Of a stretch of 21,566 nucleotides of DNA, positions 15,934 to 21,566 are shown one piece after another. The DNA is from an uncultured Eubacterium sp. Its GTDB lineage: Bacteria; Bacillota_A; Clostridia; Lachnospirales; Lachnospiraceae. The stretch spans positions 1 to 21,566 of the forward strand of contig CAOKJJ010000079.1 of the NCBI GenBank assembly GCA_948468465.1. Direction: 5' to 3'. A model generated the notes under the pieces. It saw only the letters and a program-made list of their open reading frames with translations. It ran no database searches and was not told where the DNA came from. How positions within the stretch are numbered: the stretch's first letter is position 1; the number at the start of each line of letters is the position of its first letter. The translations under genes and the position numbers were made by a program.

Positions 15934-16147
15934 AAATGATTGTCATAAACGCGGTAAAATCATATAATATAATGTAGCGACCAATCTTTATCCTTTTAAA
16001 ACCAACACATGCAGAAAATGCCGGCTGATATACGATAAACTGTGAGTGGAATACTTTCGTGTGCCGGATGAGCTGCAACAGCATTCTGACGGGAACTGCA
16101 GGGGCTTGTTTTGGTACACAAATTGGTCGATAGCATAAAACGGAAAC
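15934..16147. other. Non-coding gap, nothing recognised
   Basis: Together with the hairpin block that follows, this forms a 324-bp gap without a gene. No T-box, riboswitch core, tRNA or convincing promoter was recognised. A minus-strand frame crosses it without any family signature or ribosome site. Confidence 0.4.
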
Positions 16148-16238
16148 AGGAGTCTGAAAGCTTACTGATACAGCTTTTGGGCTCCTTACATAATGGTAAG
16201 GAACTGTATGTAAATAACTATTTACATACAGTTCCTTA
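16148..16238 (+). promoter_or_regulatory. Three overlapping alternative hairpins before the GIY-YIG gene
   Basis: P1: AGGAG (16148-16152) with CTCCT (16182-16186), plus inner AAAGCT (16157-16162) with AGCTTT (16172-16177). P2: TCCTTAC (16183-16189) with GTAAGGA (16196-16202). P3: 20-bp perfect arms 16197-16216 and 16219-16238 with loop AC. P1 and P2 share bases, and P2 and P3 share bases, so neighbouring stems exclude each other. This is the geometry of an attenuator, but no T-tract follows. Confidence 0.4.
16197..16238. repeat. Perfect 20-bp inverted repeat with 2-nt loop
   Basis: TAAGGAACTG...GTAAATA (16197-16216) and its exact complement (16219-16238) flank only AC. It ends 19 bases before the preferred GIY-YIG start. 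It may be an RNA hairpin, a protein site or a small fold-back element. Confidence 0.8.
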
Positions 16239-16257
16239 GGCATATATGGAGCATATC

Positions 16258-16548
16258 ATGGAAACCAGAAACTATACATATATTATAGAATGCAGTGACG
16301 GCAGTTTGTATACAGGCTGGACAAACTGTATTGAAAAAAGGCTAAAAGACCACAACAGCGGAAAAGGCGCAAGATTTACCCGCGGCAGAGGACCGGTAAG
16401 ATTGTGTTATCTGGAAATAGCACAAACAAAATCAGATGCCATGAAACGCGAAGCCGCCATTAAAAAATTAAATCACGCACAAAAAGAAAAACTGATCCAG
16501 CAGGGAAATTTGGAAAAAATATTGGAAGATTATCACATCTGTATTTGA
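16258..16548 (+). CDS. GIY-YIG domain protein, UPF0213 (YazA/YhbQ) family
   Basis: The start METRNYTY at 16258 is chosen because ATGGAG lies six bases upstream; the ATG at 16246 has no ribosome site. At 96 residues it is the family's normal size. The GIY-YIG signature appears as YTYIIECSDGSLYTGWT. Arg28-type catalytic context is in IEKRLKDHNSGKGARFTRGR and the conserved Glu in DAMKREAAIKKL. Single-domain proteins of this family have the nuclease fold of UvrC and intron endonucleases, but their role is not settled, with DNA repair suggested. The stop codon lies inside the promoter of the following helicase gene. A strong hairpin block precedes the gene. Confidence 0.9.
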   Translation: METRNYTYIIECSDGSLYTGWTNCIEKRLKDHNSGKGARFTRGRGPVRLCYLEIAQTKSDAMKREAAIKKLNHAQKEKLIQQGNLEKILEDYHICI

Positions 16549-16573
16549 CATTTTCTGTATTGTTTGCTATGAT
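16545..16573 (+). promoter_or_regulatory. Promoter for the DEAD-box helicase
   Basis: TTGACA (16545-16550), 17-nt spacer, TATGAT (16568-16573). It overlaps the last codon of the GIY-YIG gene. The start point near 16580 leaves a short leader. Confidence 0.8.
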
Positions 16574-16609
16574 GGAACACGTTGCAGTCAACAATTAAAA
16601 GGAGCAAAC

Positions 16610-18193
16610 ATGAAATTTGATGAATTAGAATTGTTTCCGGCAATTATGCGCGGAATTAAAGAAATGGGATTTGAAGAGGCGACGCCGATTCAGACAAAAG
16701 CAATCCCGGTTTTAATGGAAGGAAAGGATGTGATCGGGCAGGCACAGACCGGAACCGGCAAAACGGCTGCATTCGGTATCCCTGTACTGCAGAAGGTAGA
16801 TCCATCCTGTAAAAAAACACAGGCAGTCATTTTATCTCCGACAAGAGAGCTGGCTATTCAGGTAGCGGATGAACTGCGTAAATTAAGCAAATATATGCAC
16901 GGCATCAAAGTACTGCCAGTATACGGCGGTCAGGAAATAACAAAACAGATCCGTTCCTTAAAGGGCGGCTGCCAGATTATCGTAGGTACGCCGGGACGAA
17001 TTATGGATCATCTGCGCAGAAAAACGATTCGGTGTGAACAGGTAAATACAATTATATTAGATGAAGCAGATGAAATGCTGGATATGGGATTTCGTGAAGA
17101 TATCGAAACGATCCTGGAATATATTCCAGGGCAGCATCAAACGGTATTGTTCTCAGCCACGATGCCAAAACCGATTTTAGAGATTACGAGAAAATACCAG
17201 CACGATGCCGTAACGATAAAAATTGTGAAAAAAGAACTGACCGTACCAAGCATCGAACAGTATTATTATGATGCCAAGCGCCGGGATAAAGTAGATATGT
17301 TAACCCGTTTGCTGGATTATTATAATCCGAAGCTGTCACTGATCTTCTGCAATACAAAGCGGTGTGTAGACGAGCTGACCAAAGAGCTTTCAGACCGCGG
17401 TTATTTTGCGGAAGGCCTGCATGGAGATATGAAGCAGGCACAGCGCGACCGAGTGATGAAAAACTTCCGGACAGGCAAGACAGAGATTTTAATTGCCACC
17501 GACGTGGCGGCAAGAGGAATAGATGTAGATGATGTAGAAGCTGTTTTTAATTATGACCTGCCGCAGGACGACGAATATTACGTACACAGAATCGGCAGAA
17601 CCGGACGAGCAGGCCGCACAGGAATGGCATTTACATTTGTAAAAGGCAAGGAAGTATATAAGCTGAAAGAAATTGAGCGTTATTGCAAAACAAAAATACT
17701 GGCACGCAAGCTGCCTTCCATGGATGATGTGACTGTCATTAAGACCGAAAAAATTATGGAACAGCTGGAACGCATTATGGAAGAGTACGATTTGTCCCGC
17801 ATGCTCGACCTCATAGAAGACAAGATTAACGAAGCGGATTATACGGCTATGGACATAGCAGCAGCCTTTTTGCGCCAGGCGCTGTATGGCTACGAAGAAA
17901 ACAGCCGCGCTGACAACGATTTCTTTGAGTTCGGCGATACCGGAGCGGAAGAAGGTATGGTACGTCTGTTTATCAATATCGGAAAAAACCAGAGGATCCG
18001 TCCAGGCGATATTCTCGGCGCGATTGCCGGGGAAGCAGGAATATCCGGCGATCTGGTAGGAGCTATAGATATGTATGATAAATATACATTTGTAGAAGTA
18101 CCGCGCGAATATGGAAAAGAAGTGCTAAAGGCGATGTCAAAAGCGAAAATTAAGGGCAAATCCATTAATATTGAGCCGGCGAATCAGAAATAA
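16610..18193 (+). CDS. DEAD-box ATP-dependent RNA helicase
   Basis: This 527-residue helicase has every expected motif. The Q motif is FEEATPIQ (21-28), Walker A AQTGTGKT (45-52), PTREL, DEAD at 151-154 and SAT at 182-184. The second RecA domain has IFCNTKR, ATDVAARGIDV and HRIGRTGRAGR (326-336). A C-terminal segment of about 75 residues (MVRLFINIGKNQRIRPGDIL to KGKSINIEP) is the DbpA-type RNA-binding domain. That domain suggests a role in 23S rRNA maturation or ribosome assembly, or cold-shock mRNA unwinding as in CshA/DeaD. AAGGAGCAAAC precedes the ATG. The gene has its own strong promoter. The paralogue name cannot be fixed from sequence alone. Confidence 0.95.
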   Translation: MKFDELELFPAIMRGIKEMGFEEATPIQTKAIPVLMEGKDVIGQAQTGTGKTAAFGIPVLQKVDPSCKKTQAVILSPTRELAIQVADELRKLSKYMHGIKVLPVYGGQEITKQIRSLKGGCQIIVGTPGRIMDHLRRKTIRCEQVNTIILDEADEMLDMGFREDIETILEYIPGQHQTVLFSATMPKPILEITRKYQHDAVTIKIVKKELTVPSIEQYYYDAKRRDKVDMLTRLLDYYNPKLSLIFCNTKRCVDELTKELSDRGYFAEGLHGDMKQAQRDRVMKNFRTGKTEILIATDVAARGIDVDDVEAVFNYDLPQDDEYYVHRIGRTGRAGRTGMAFTFVKGKEVYKLKEIERYCKTKILARKLPSMDDVTVIKTEKIMEQLERIMEEYDLSRMLDLIEDKINEADYTAMDIAAAFLRQALYGYEENSRADNDFFEFGDTGAEEGMVRLFINIGKNQRIRPGDILGAIAGEAGISGDLVGAIDMYDKYTFVEVPREYGKEVLKAMSKAKIKGKSINIEPANQK

Positions 18194-18299
18194 ATAAATC
18201 CATTTTCATTCATTGATACTGAAACATACTCCGGATATAATAGAAGTACGGAAAAAAATACAGGAAAACGTACATTTAGAAAGGAGGATAAGTATTTAT

Positions 18300-18539
18300 T
18301 TGATCGATGAAGCTGAGTATAATGCTTTGCAGAAAGCAAAGAGAAACGCTGAATATATGGAAAAAATAAATGAAAGTGTAGAAAACCACAAAAAGGGTGA
18401 TACTATTTCTTTTACTATGGAAGAATTAAGGGCGATGGAATCCGAGGACTGGAAACCAAATGATAAAATTTTAGAATTTGAGAAAAGTCATACTATAGAT
18501 TTATCTGGAGGTAGTAACGATTATGATGAGTTTATTTGA
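18300..18539 (+). CDS. Small protein with Phd/YefM-like C-terminal motif, possible antitoxin
   Basis: The frame is open from 18213, but only AAGGAGG at 18281-18287 looks like a ribosome site, and it points to the TTG at 18300 (spacing 12, longer than ideal). The product would be about 79 residues. The segment YMEKINESVENHKKGDTISF and the following TMEELRAMESEDWKP resemble the C-terminal half of Phd/YefM antitoxins, which wraps the toxin. The usual N-terminal DNA-binding fold is not evident, so the gene may be truncated. It overlaps the next gene by 17 bp, as TA partners often do. That partner looks like an Rpn-nuclease tail and not a known Phd-linked toxin. Moderate to low certainty on function. 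Confidence 0.45.
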   Translation: MIDEAEYNALQKAKRNAEYMEKINESVENHKKGDTISFTMEELRAMESEDWKPNDKILEFEKSHTIDLSGGSNDYDEFI

Positions 18540-18717
18540 TGACGAGCAAATTATGAGAACTTATGCGAAAGATATTGAAAAAGAAACGGAAAGAAAGACA
18601 GCCGGGAAAATGATTAAAATGGGAAAACTATCACTGGAAGAAATTAGTTTATGTGTGCCAACTTTATCATTTGACGAATTAAAAGAACTAGAGGCTGAAG
18701 TCATGCAATTTGTATAA
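18523..18717 (+). CDS. Rpn-type nuclease C-terminal tail, probable remnant
   Basis: A 64-residue frame starting ATGATG, with TGGAGGT upstream. The sequence MSLFDDEQIMRTYAKDIEKE, then MIKMGKLSLEEISLCVP and ELKELEAEVMQ, resembles the charged helical C-terminus of Rpn (recombination-promoting nuclease/PDDEXK transposase-like) proteins. No nuclease core is present upstream. It is either what is left of a deleted rpn gene or a stand-alone short product, as internal starts giving only the C-terminal domain have been described for Rpn genes. It overlaps the preceding small gene by 17 bp. Family resemblance is from memory of the sequence pattern. Confidence 0.45.
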   Translation: MMSLFDDEQIMRTYAKDIEKETERKTAGKMIKMGKLSLEEISLCVPTLSFDELKELEAEVMQFV

Positions 18718-18841
18718 TCATTTAAAGAATTGTATCGAACCATCAAATCAAAAAAAGATAAGACAATTACGATCTTATTTGGAATAAATTGGCATGTATT
18801 AAATTTTATGCAGAAAAATTTGTAAAAATTAAAAAAAGATG

Positions 18842-18870
18842 TTGTAATAAAAACGAAAAGAGAGTATAAT
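18842..18870 (+). promoter_or_regulatory. Promoter for the surface protein
   Basis: TTGTAA (18842-18847), 17-nt spacer, TATAAT (18865-18870). The start point would be near 18877. Confidence 0.65.
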
Positions 18871-18889
18871 GATAACGCAACGATAAAAA

Positions 18890-18904
18890 TACCCAATTTG
18901 GGTA
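18890..18904. promoter_or_regulatory. Palindrome in the surface-protein leader
   Basis: TACCCAA-T-TTGGGTA, 7-bp arms with a single central base, between the promoter and the AGGAGG site. It could be an operator or a 5' mRNA-stabilising element; the loop is too short for a simple hairpin without opening the central pairs. Confidence 0.45.
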
Positions 18905-18925
18905 AATAATGTGAGGAGGATGATG

Positions 18926-20494
18926 ATGAAGAAAAATCTCATTAAAAAAGTATTTGCGGTTTCGTTGTCAATCGCTATGGCATGCTCATTATTACCAGCA
19001 GCCAATCCAGTGACTGCATCCGCAGCGGCACCTTATGTTTCATTAAAGACTACATTTAAGACATTAAAAGTAGGTCAGAAATATAAAATGACGCTCAAAA
19101 ACAACACAGTCAGCTGGAAAATCAAGAAAGTTGAAACAACAGCAAAAACAATTGCCACAGTATATGGCAAAACAACAAGCTCTGTAATGATCAAAGGTAA
19201 GAGCGAAGGAAGAGCTACAATCAGAGTACATCTTAGAACTTCTAAGAGAAAAGCTAACAACACAAAGACTCTGAGATGCCGTGTAAAGGTTGTTACTGCT
19301 ACACCTGTTGTTGATCCAACAACACCAACCCAGACAGATGCAACAGTTACTACACAGGCAGAGCTGGATGCAGCATTAAAAGACACAAAGATTACAAAGA
19401 TTACTATCAAACCTACATCAGCAGTTAACTTTGTAATTGGACAGGGAACATATGGTAATGTAGATCTGATCGTAGACGCTCCGCAGTCTGATATTACAAA
19501 CAACGCTACATTCAAGAGCATTACGGTTGAAAACATCAAACCTGAGACATTTTTTGAAAATGCAGCAGGCAATACATTTAATTGGAATGCAGCAAGCGGC
19601 AGATTTGTTGTATCTAAGGGTGCTTCTGTAAAAGCAGTAAATATTACAAAACCTAGCAGCAAAGTAAGTATTAAGCTTGACGGAGGTACAGTTTCTACTG
19701 TTAATGTAAATGCAAAAGTGGATCTTATTCTGGAAGGAACATTACCAGAAGGCGCTGCAGCAGTCGCTATTAATTTCTCAGCAGCAGCTACAGATGCTAC
19801 ATTGACAACAGCAGTTAAGGTAGCCGTTACTACATTAGCTAAGATCGCTGCAATATTCCAGAAAGGTGCGGAAGACAGTACAGTAAAACTTGGCGCTACT
19901 GGTATTTCTGTAAAGGTTACAAATAATACTACAAAAGCTATCGTTGTTACCAAGAATGATAATACAACAACAAGCGTTTCAGCTGGAAGAACTTCTGATG
20001 TAAGTGCTGTTAATACAACAACTACACCGGGAACAAGCACTACTTATCCTGGTTCTTCATCCAGCAAACCGTTGCCGACAGCTCAGATTAATACAGGTTC
20101 TGCTATTAAGGTAGACCTTTCTGGAACGGTTACAGGATCAGCAATTGTTTCTGAAGGAGCAATTGAGCTTGTTGTTACAACATACAAGGGTATTGTTACT
20201 CCTGCGGCTTATTCTGCAAATGAAGTGGGATATACAGTTAATTTATCAGCAACTGGTTGGTCAAAAACTGTATCTGGTACTTTAAATACAACAAATGACG
20301 AGAATAAGTCAGCTGAGACTAAAATTACAATTCCTGTTGTAGGTGCACCTACTGATAGAAAAGTAACAATTACAGTTTCATGTTATGTTAAAGAGACTGC
20401 TTCATATGCTGCAAGTGCGTCGAAAAAGGTTAATGCAATTGAAATTGAAACACTTAATGGCTCTGTTACTGGTTCTAAAGAGGGATGGCAGTAA
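18926..20494 (+). CDS. Secreted Ig-like/beta-rich surface protein
   Basis: Three ATG codons follow GTGAGGAGG directly; the third (18926) has the right six-base spacing and starts a signal peptide (MKKNLIKKVFAVSLSIAMA, cleavage near ASAAA). The mature protein is about 490 residues. A Big_2-like Ig domain (TLKVGQKYKMTLKN to EGRATIRVHL) comes first, then a Thr/Pro linker. A Val/Thr-rich region suggesting stacked beta strands follows (VDLIVDAP, SITVENI, VSIKLDGGTVSTVNVN). A second Ser/Thr/Pro linker precedes a C-terminal beta domain. There is no LPXTG or S-layer homology motif, so attachment is unclear. Codon choice is restricted (many ACA, GCA, GTT, AAA), unlike its neighbours, consistent with very high expression. 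Function unknown; possibly an abundant surface-layer or matrix protein. Confidence 0.82.
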   Translation: MKKNLIKKVFAVSLSIAMACSLLPAANPVTASAAAPYVSLKTTFKTLKVGQKYKMTLKNNTVSWKIKKVETTAKTIATVYGKTTSSVMIKGKSEGRATIRVHLRTSKRKANNTKTLRCRVKVVTATPVVDPTTPTQTDATVTTQAELDAALKDTKITKITIKPTSAVNFVIGQGTYGNVDLIVDAPQSDITNNATFKSITVENIKPETFFENAAGNTFNWNAASGRFVVSKGASVKAVNITKPSSKVSIKLDGGTVSTVNVNAKVDLILEGTLPEGAAAVAINFSAAATDATLTTAVKVAVTTLAKIAAIFQKGAEDSTVKLGATGISVKVTNNTTKAIVVTKNDNTTTSVSAGRTSDVSAVNTTTTPGTSTTYPGSSSSKPLPTAQINTGSAIKVDLSGTVTGSAIVSEGAIELVVTTYKGIVTPAAYSANEVGYTVNLSATGWSKTVSGTLNTTNDENKSAETKITIPVVGAPTDRKVTITVSCYVKETASYAASASKKVNAIEIETLNGSVTGSKEGWQ

Positions 20495-20555
20495 TAAAAA
20501 TATATTTGAAGAAGTCATTGCATTTAAAAAAACTAAAGAAAAATAATATTAATTA

Positions 20556-20596
20556 AAAATAACACAGATGCTGTTTAACAGTGTCTGTGTTATTTT
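20556..20596 (+). terminator. Rho-independent terminator after the surface protein
   Basis: AAAATAACACAGA (20556-20568) pairs with TCTGTGTTATTTT (20584-20596). An inner CTGTT/AACAG stem is separated by a TG/TG internal loop. It ends in four T. Confidence 0.8.
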
Positions 20597-20616
20597 AGTT
20601 AATAGCAGTAATTTGC

Positions 20617-20678
20617 GTAAACGGTAAATAGTGGGTACCGTGCAAAAGTAAACGGTAAATAGTGAGTATCGTGCAAAA
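20617..20678 (+). repeat. Two adjacent 31-bp direct repeats
   Basis: GTAAACGGTAAATAGTG starts both copies (20617-20647 and 20648-20678), which differ at only two positions (GGGTACC versus GAGTATC). They directly precede the IS66 tnpA region and probably form or duplicate the left end of the element. Confidence 0.85.
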
Positions 20679-21096
20679 TAAGAAAATCTTGATTATAATG
20701 GCTTTGAACATAAAATATCATTTTCAAAGTCATGTTCCGTAATGATAGAGACTGTGAAAAATAGTGTTAGTTTTTACAGCAGGTGTACAGGACTTTGAAA
20801 ACTCTTATCAGTTTTAGAAGTGAGGTGTACAGTAATGTCAGATTTAAAGCATGATGTAAACGCGCAACACTGGGCCGGACTCATAAAGGAACGCGTGGAC
20901 AGCGGCATGACCATTAAGGAATGGTGCAGGGAAAGGAACATAAAAGAGTGGCAGTATTATTACTGGCTGAAAACACTCCACCAGGAAGAAATAAGTGCTG
21001 CGGACTCACAACAGCAGGCTTCCCCTTTCGTGGAACTGCCGGACATTTGTCAGTGGAAAGGACCCGCGCAGAGAAAAACCGCAGCCATTATACGCG
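20617..21096 (+). mobile_element. IS66-family left-end fragment
   Basis: Only the left part of an IS66-type element remains: repeats, about 150 bp of leader and most of tnpA. TnpB and the large TnpC transposase are absent. TnpA similarity stops at about 21096, where a fic-like sequence takes over, so a deletion joined the two. Confidence 0.65.
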
Positions 21097-21128
21097 AATG
21101 TAATCAGAGAAGTGAAAAATGCTTATGA
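20835..21128 (+). pseudogene. tnpA: IS66 accessory protein TnpA, 3' end replaced
   Basis: The ATG at 20835 (GAGGTG upstream) starts MSDLKHDVNAQHWAGLIKER, then GMTIKEWCRERNIKEWQYYY and WLK, the helix-turn-helix signature of IS66 TnpA (IS3 orfA-like). FVELP and KTAAIIR are also TnpA-like. After that Arg (21095) the frame reads ECNQRSEKCL and stops. It runs out of phase through what is clearly fic-like sequence, so the natural C-terminus is lost. It is about 97 residues long against a usual 110 or so. It should be inactive without TnpB and TnpC. Confidence 0.75.
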
Positions 21129-21341
21129 TGCATATGAACAAATGCTCCAATTAGATCCCTATTTTGTGGATGATTTGCAAAAGCGCATAAACTTATGATG
21201 CATGGGCTTGTGCAGCCTTTTGCAGGGTATCAGGAACGTCATCCATTTGTTAAGAGTGATGTTTTTCATTATGAATTTGAATTTATTCATCCTTTTGCAG
21301 ACGGAAATGTAACACAGAGACACTTGCAGAAAGCGGCGTAA
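21097..21341 (+). pseudogene. Decayed Fic/DOC-family gene fragment
   Basis: Frame one reads NVIREVKNAYDAYEQMLQLD, then PYFVDDLQK, typical of the region before the Fic core. At the run CAAAAGCG (near 21177-21184) a one-base loss shifts the frame: the next frame gives AHKLMMHGLV, the expected continuation. About 50 residues are then missing before HPFVKSDVFHYEFEFIHPFAD. The Fic motif HPFADGN is present but the GR of HPFxDGNGR and all that follows is replaced by VTQRHLQKAA and a stop. Fic enzymes AMPylate target proteins and are often toxins. This one has at least one frameshift, one internal deletion and a broken active site. Confidence 0.75.
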
Positions 21342-21448
21342 CAGCGGCAAACTGCTTTGTATATAAAATTGAATAACAAATATGCTAAAGGGCATTCCAT
21401 CTTTTGTTTGAGTGTATGTTTTTTTCTGTTTTTATCAGAATAAAATTA

Positions 21449-21477
21449 TTGACAATGCGCATAATACGCATTATAAT
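21449..21477 (+). promoter_or_regulatory. Consensus promoter for the terminal hicA
   Basis: TTGACA (21449-21454), 17-nt spacer, TATAAT (21472-21477). ATAATACGCATTAT (21461-21474) spans spacer and -10 exactly as in the hicB promoter at 5274-5302. AATGCG (21454-21459) and CGCATT (21467-21472) add an inverted repeat. Confidence 0.8.
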
Positions 21478-21531
21478 ATAGATAAATAAAAAGAAAGGAG
21501 CGATGCCATGAAATGAATAAGGAGGTATTGA

Positions 21532-21566
21532 ATGAGATTTAGAGAAATTGAGAATATGATAGAAAA
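21532..21566 (+). CDS. hicA: Start of a second hicA toxin gene, cut by the window end
   Basis: Eleven codons are visible, MRFREIENMIE, closely matching the start of the HicA at 5141 (MTFREVEKIL). AAGGAGG lies six bases before the ATG. A consensus promoter with the HicB-type element lies 55 bp upstream. A tiny frame ATG-AAA-TGA (21508-21516) with its own AAAGGAG precedes it. The identification rests on few residues plus promoter similarity; the expected hicB would lie beyond the window. Confidence 0.6.
   Translation, partial: MRFREIENMIE

Noticed and set aside
15934..16147. Possible riboswitch, T-box or small RNA
   Set aside because: No recognisable conserved core (T-box, GEMM, 6S or SRP) and no promoter or terminator bounding it.
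16197..16238. Long hairpin read as a rho-independent terminator
   Set aside because: No T-run follows on either strand, so it was listed as an inverted repeat and possible switch.
19075..20040. 321-residue open frame on the minus strand inside the surface-protein gene
   Set aside because: It is Val/Leu/Thr-rich with no family motif or ribosome site. It is the mirror of the restricted codon use of the sense gene.
20617..20678. CRISPR array
   Set aside because: Only two repeats with no spacer between them; they belong to the IS66 end.

Overview
The window looks like a chromosomal segment of a gut-type Clostridia, most likely Lachnospiraceae. The base composition is AT-rich, Shine-Dalgarno sites are strong (AAGGAGG) and promoters are near-consensus with 17-nt spacers. 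The gene set also fits: a BspA-like leucine-rich surface protein, a degenerate LytM/SpoIIQ-like protein, a hybrid histidine kinase with Hpt domain, HicAB modules, an AAA-ATPase_like/PDDEXK_9 protein, and an IS66 fragment. There are no rRNA or tRNA genes and no CRISPR array. The assignment to family level is inference from protein flavour.

Layout. 1-2250: an AraC regulator gene broken by a frameshift, divergent from an iron-dependent alcohol dehydrogenase. 2457-4919: a large secreted protein (Cys/His amidase-fold domain, LRR_5 repeats, Cys-pair module, Ser/Gly-rich linker) ending in an unusual tail with a hydrophobic residue at every fourth position. 4947-5737: a divergent hicA/hicB pair with two promoters and a palindromic operator. 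5923-7521: an AAA-ATPase_like/PDDEXK_9 protein. 7595-9370: a TreR-like GntR repressor divergent from a Cof-type HAD phosphatase, sharing a control region with two GTTTAAAC operators, a TATAA repeat and a small leader ORF. 9458-10774 (minus): an Fe-S protein with an N-terminal winged-helix-like region. 11028-14976: a hybrid sensor kinase and a two-receiver response regulator. 15040-15933: a membrane-anchored LytM-like protein without zinc ligands. 16148-16238: overlapping hairpins ahead of a GIY-YIG protein. 16610-18193: a DEAD-box helicase. 18300-18717: two small overlapping genes resembling an antitoxin and the C-terminal tail of an Rpn nuclease. 18926-20494: a secreted beta-rich surface protein. 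20617-21341: an IS66 left end fused to a decayed fic gene. 21449 to the end: a consensus promoter and the first codons of a second hicA.

The parts that may work together are the divergent pairs: AraC with ADH, TreR-like with HAD, and hicA with hicB. The kinase/response-regulator pair is a likely operon. The most distinctive shared signal is a 14-bp element in the same position in the hicB promoter and in the terminal hicA promoter, about 16 kb apart. No clearly new multi-gene system is visible. The best candidates for something undescribed are the tetrad-repeat tail, the divergent hicA/hicB wiring next to the AAA/PDDEXK protein, and the alternative-hairpin region at 16148-16238.
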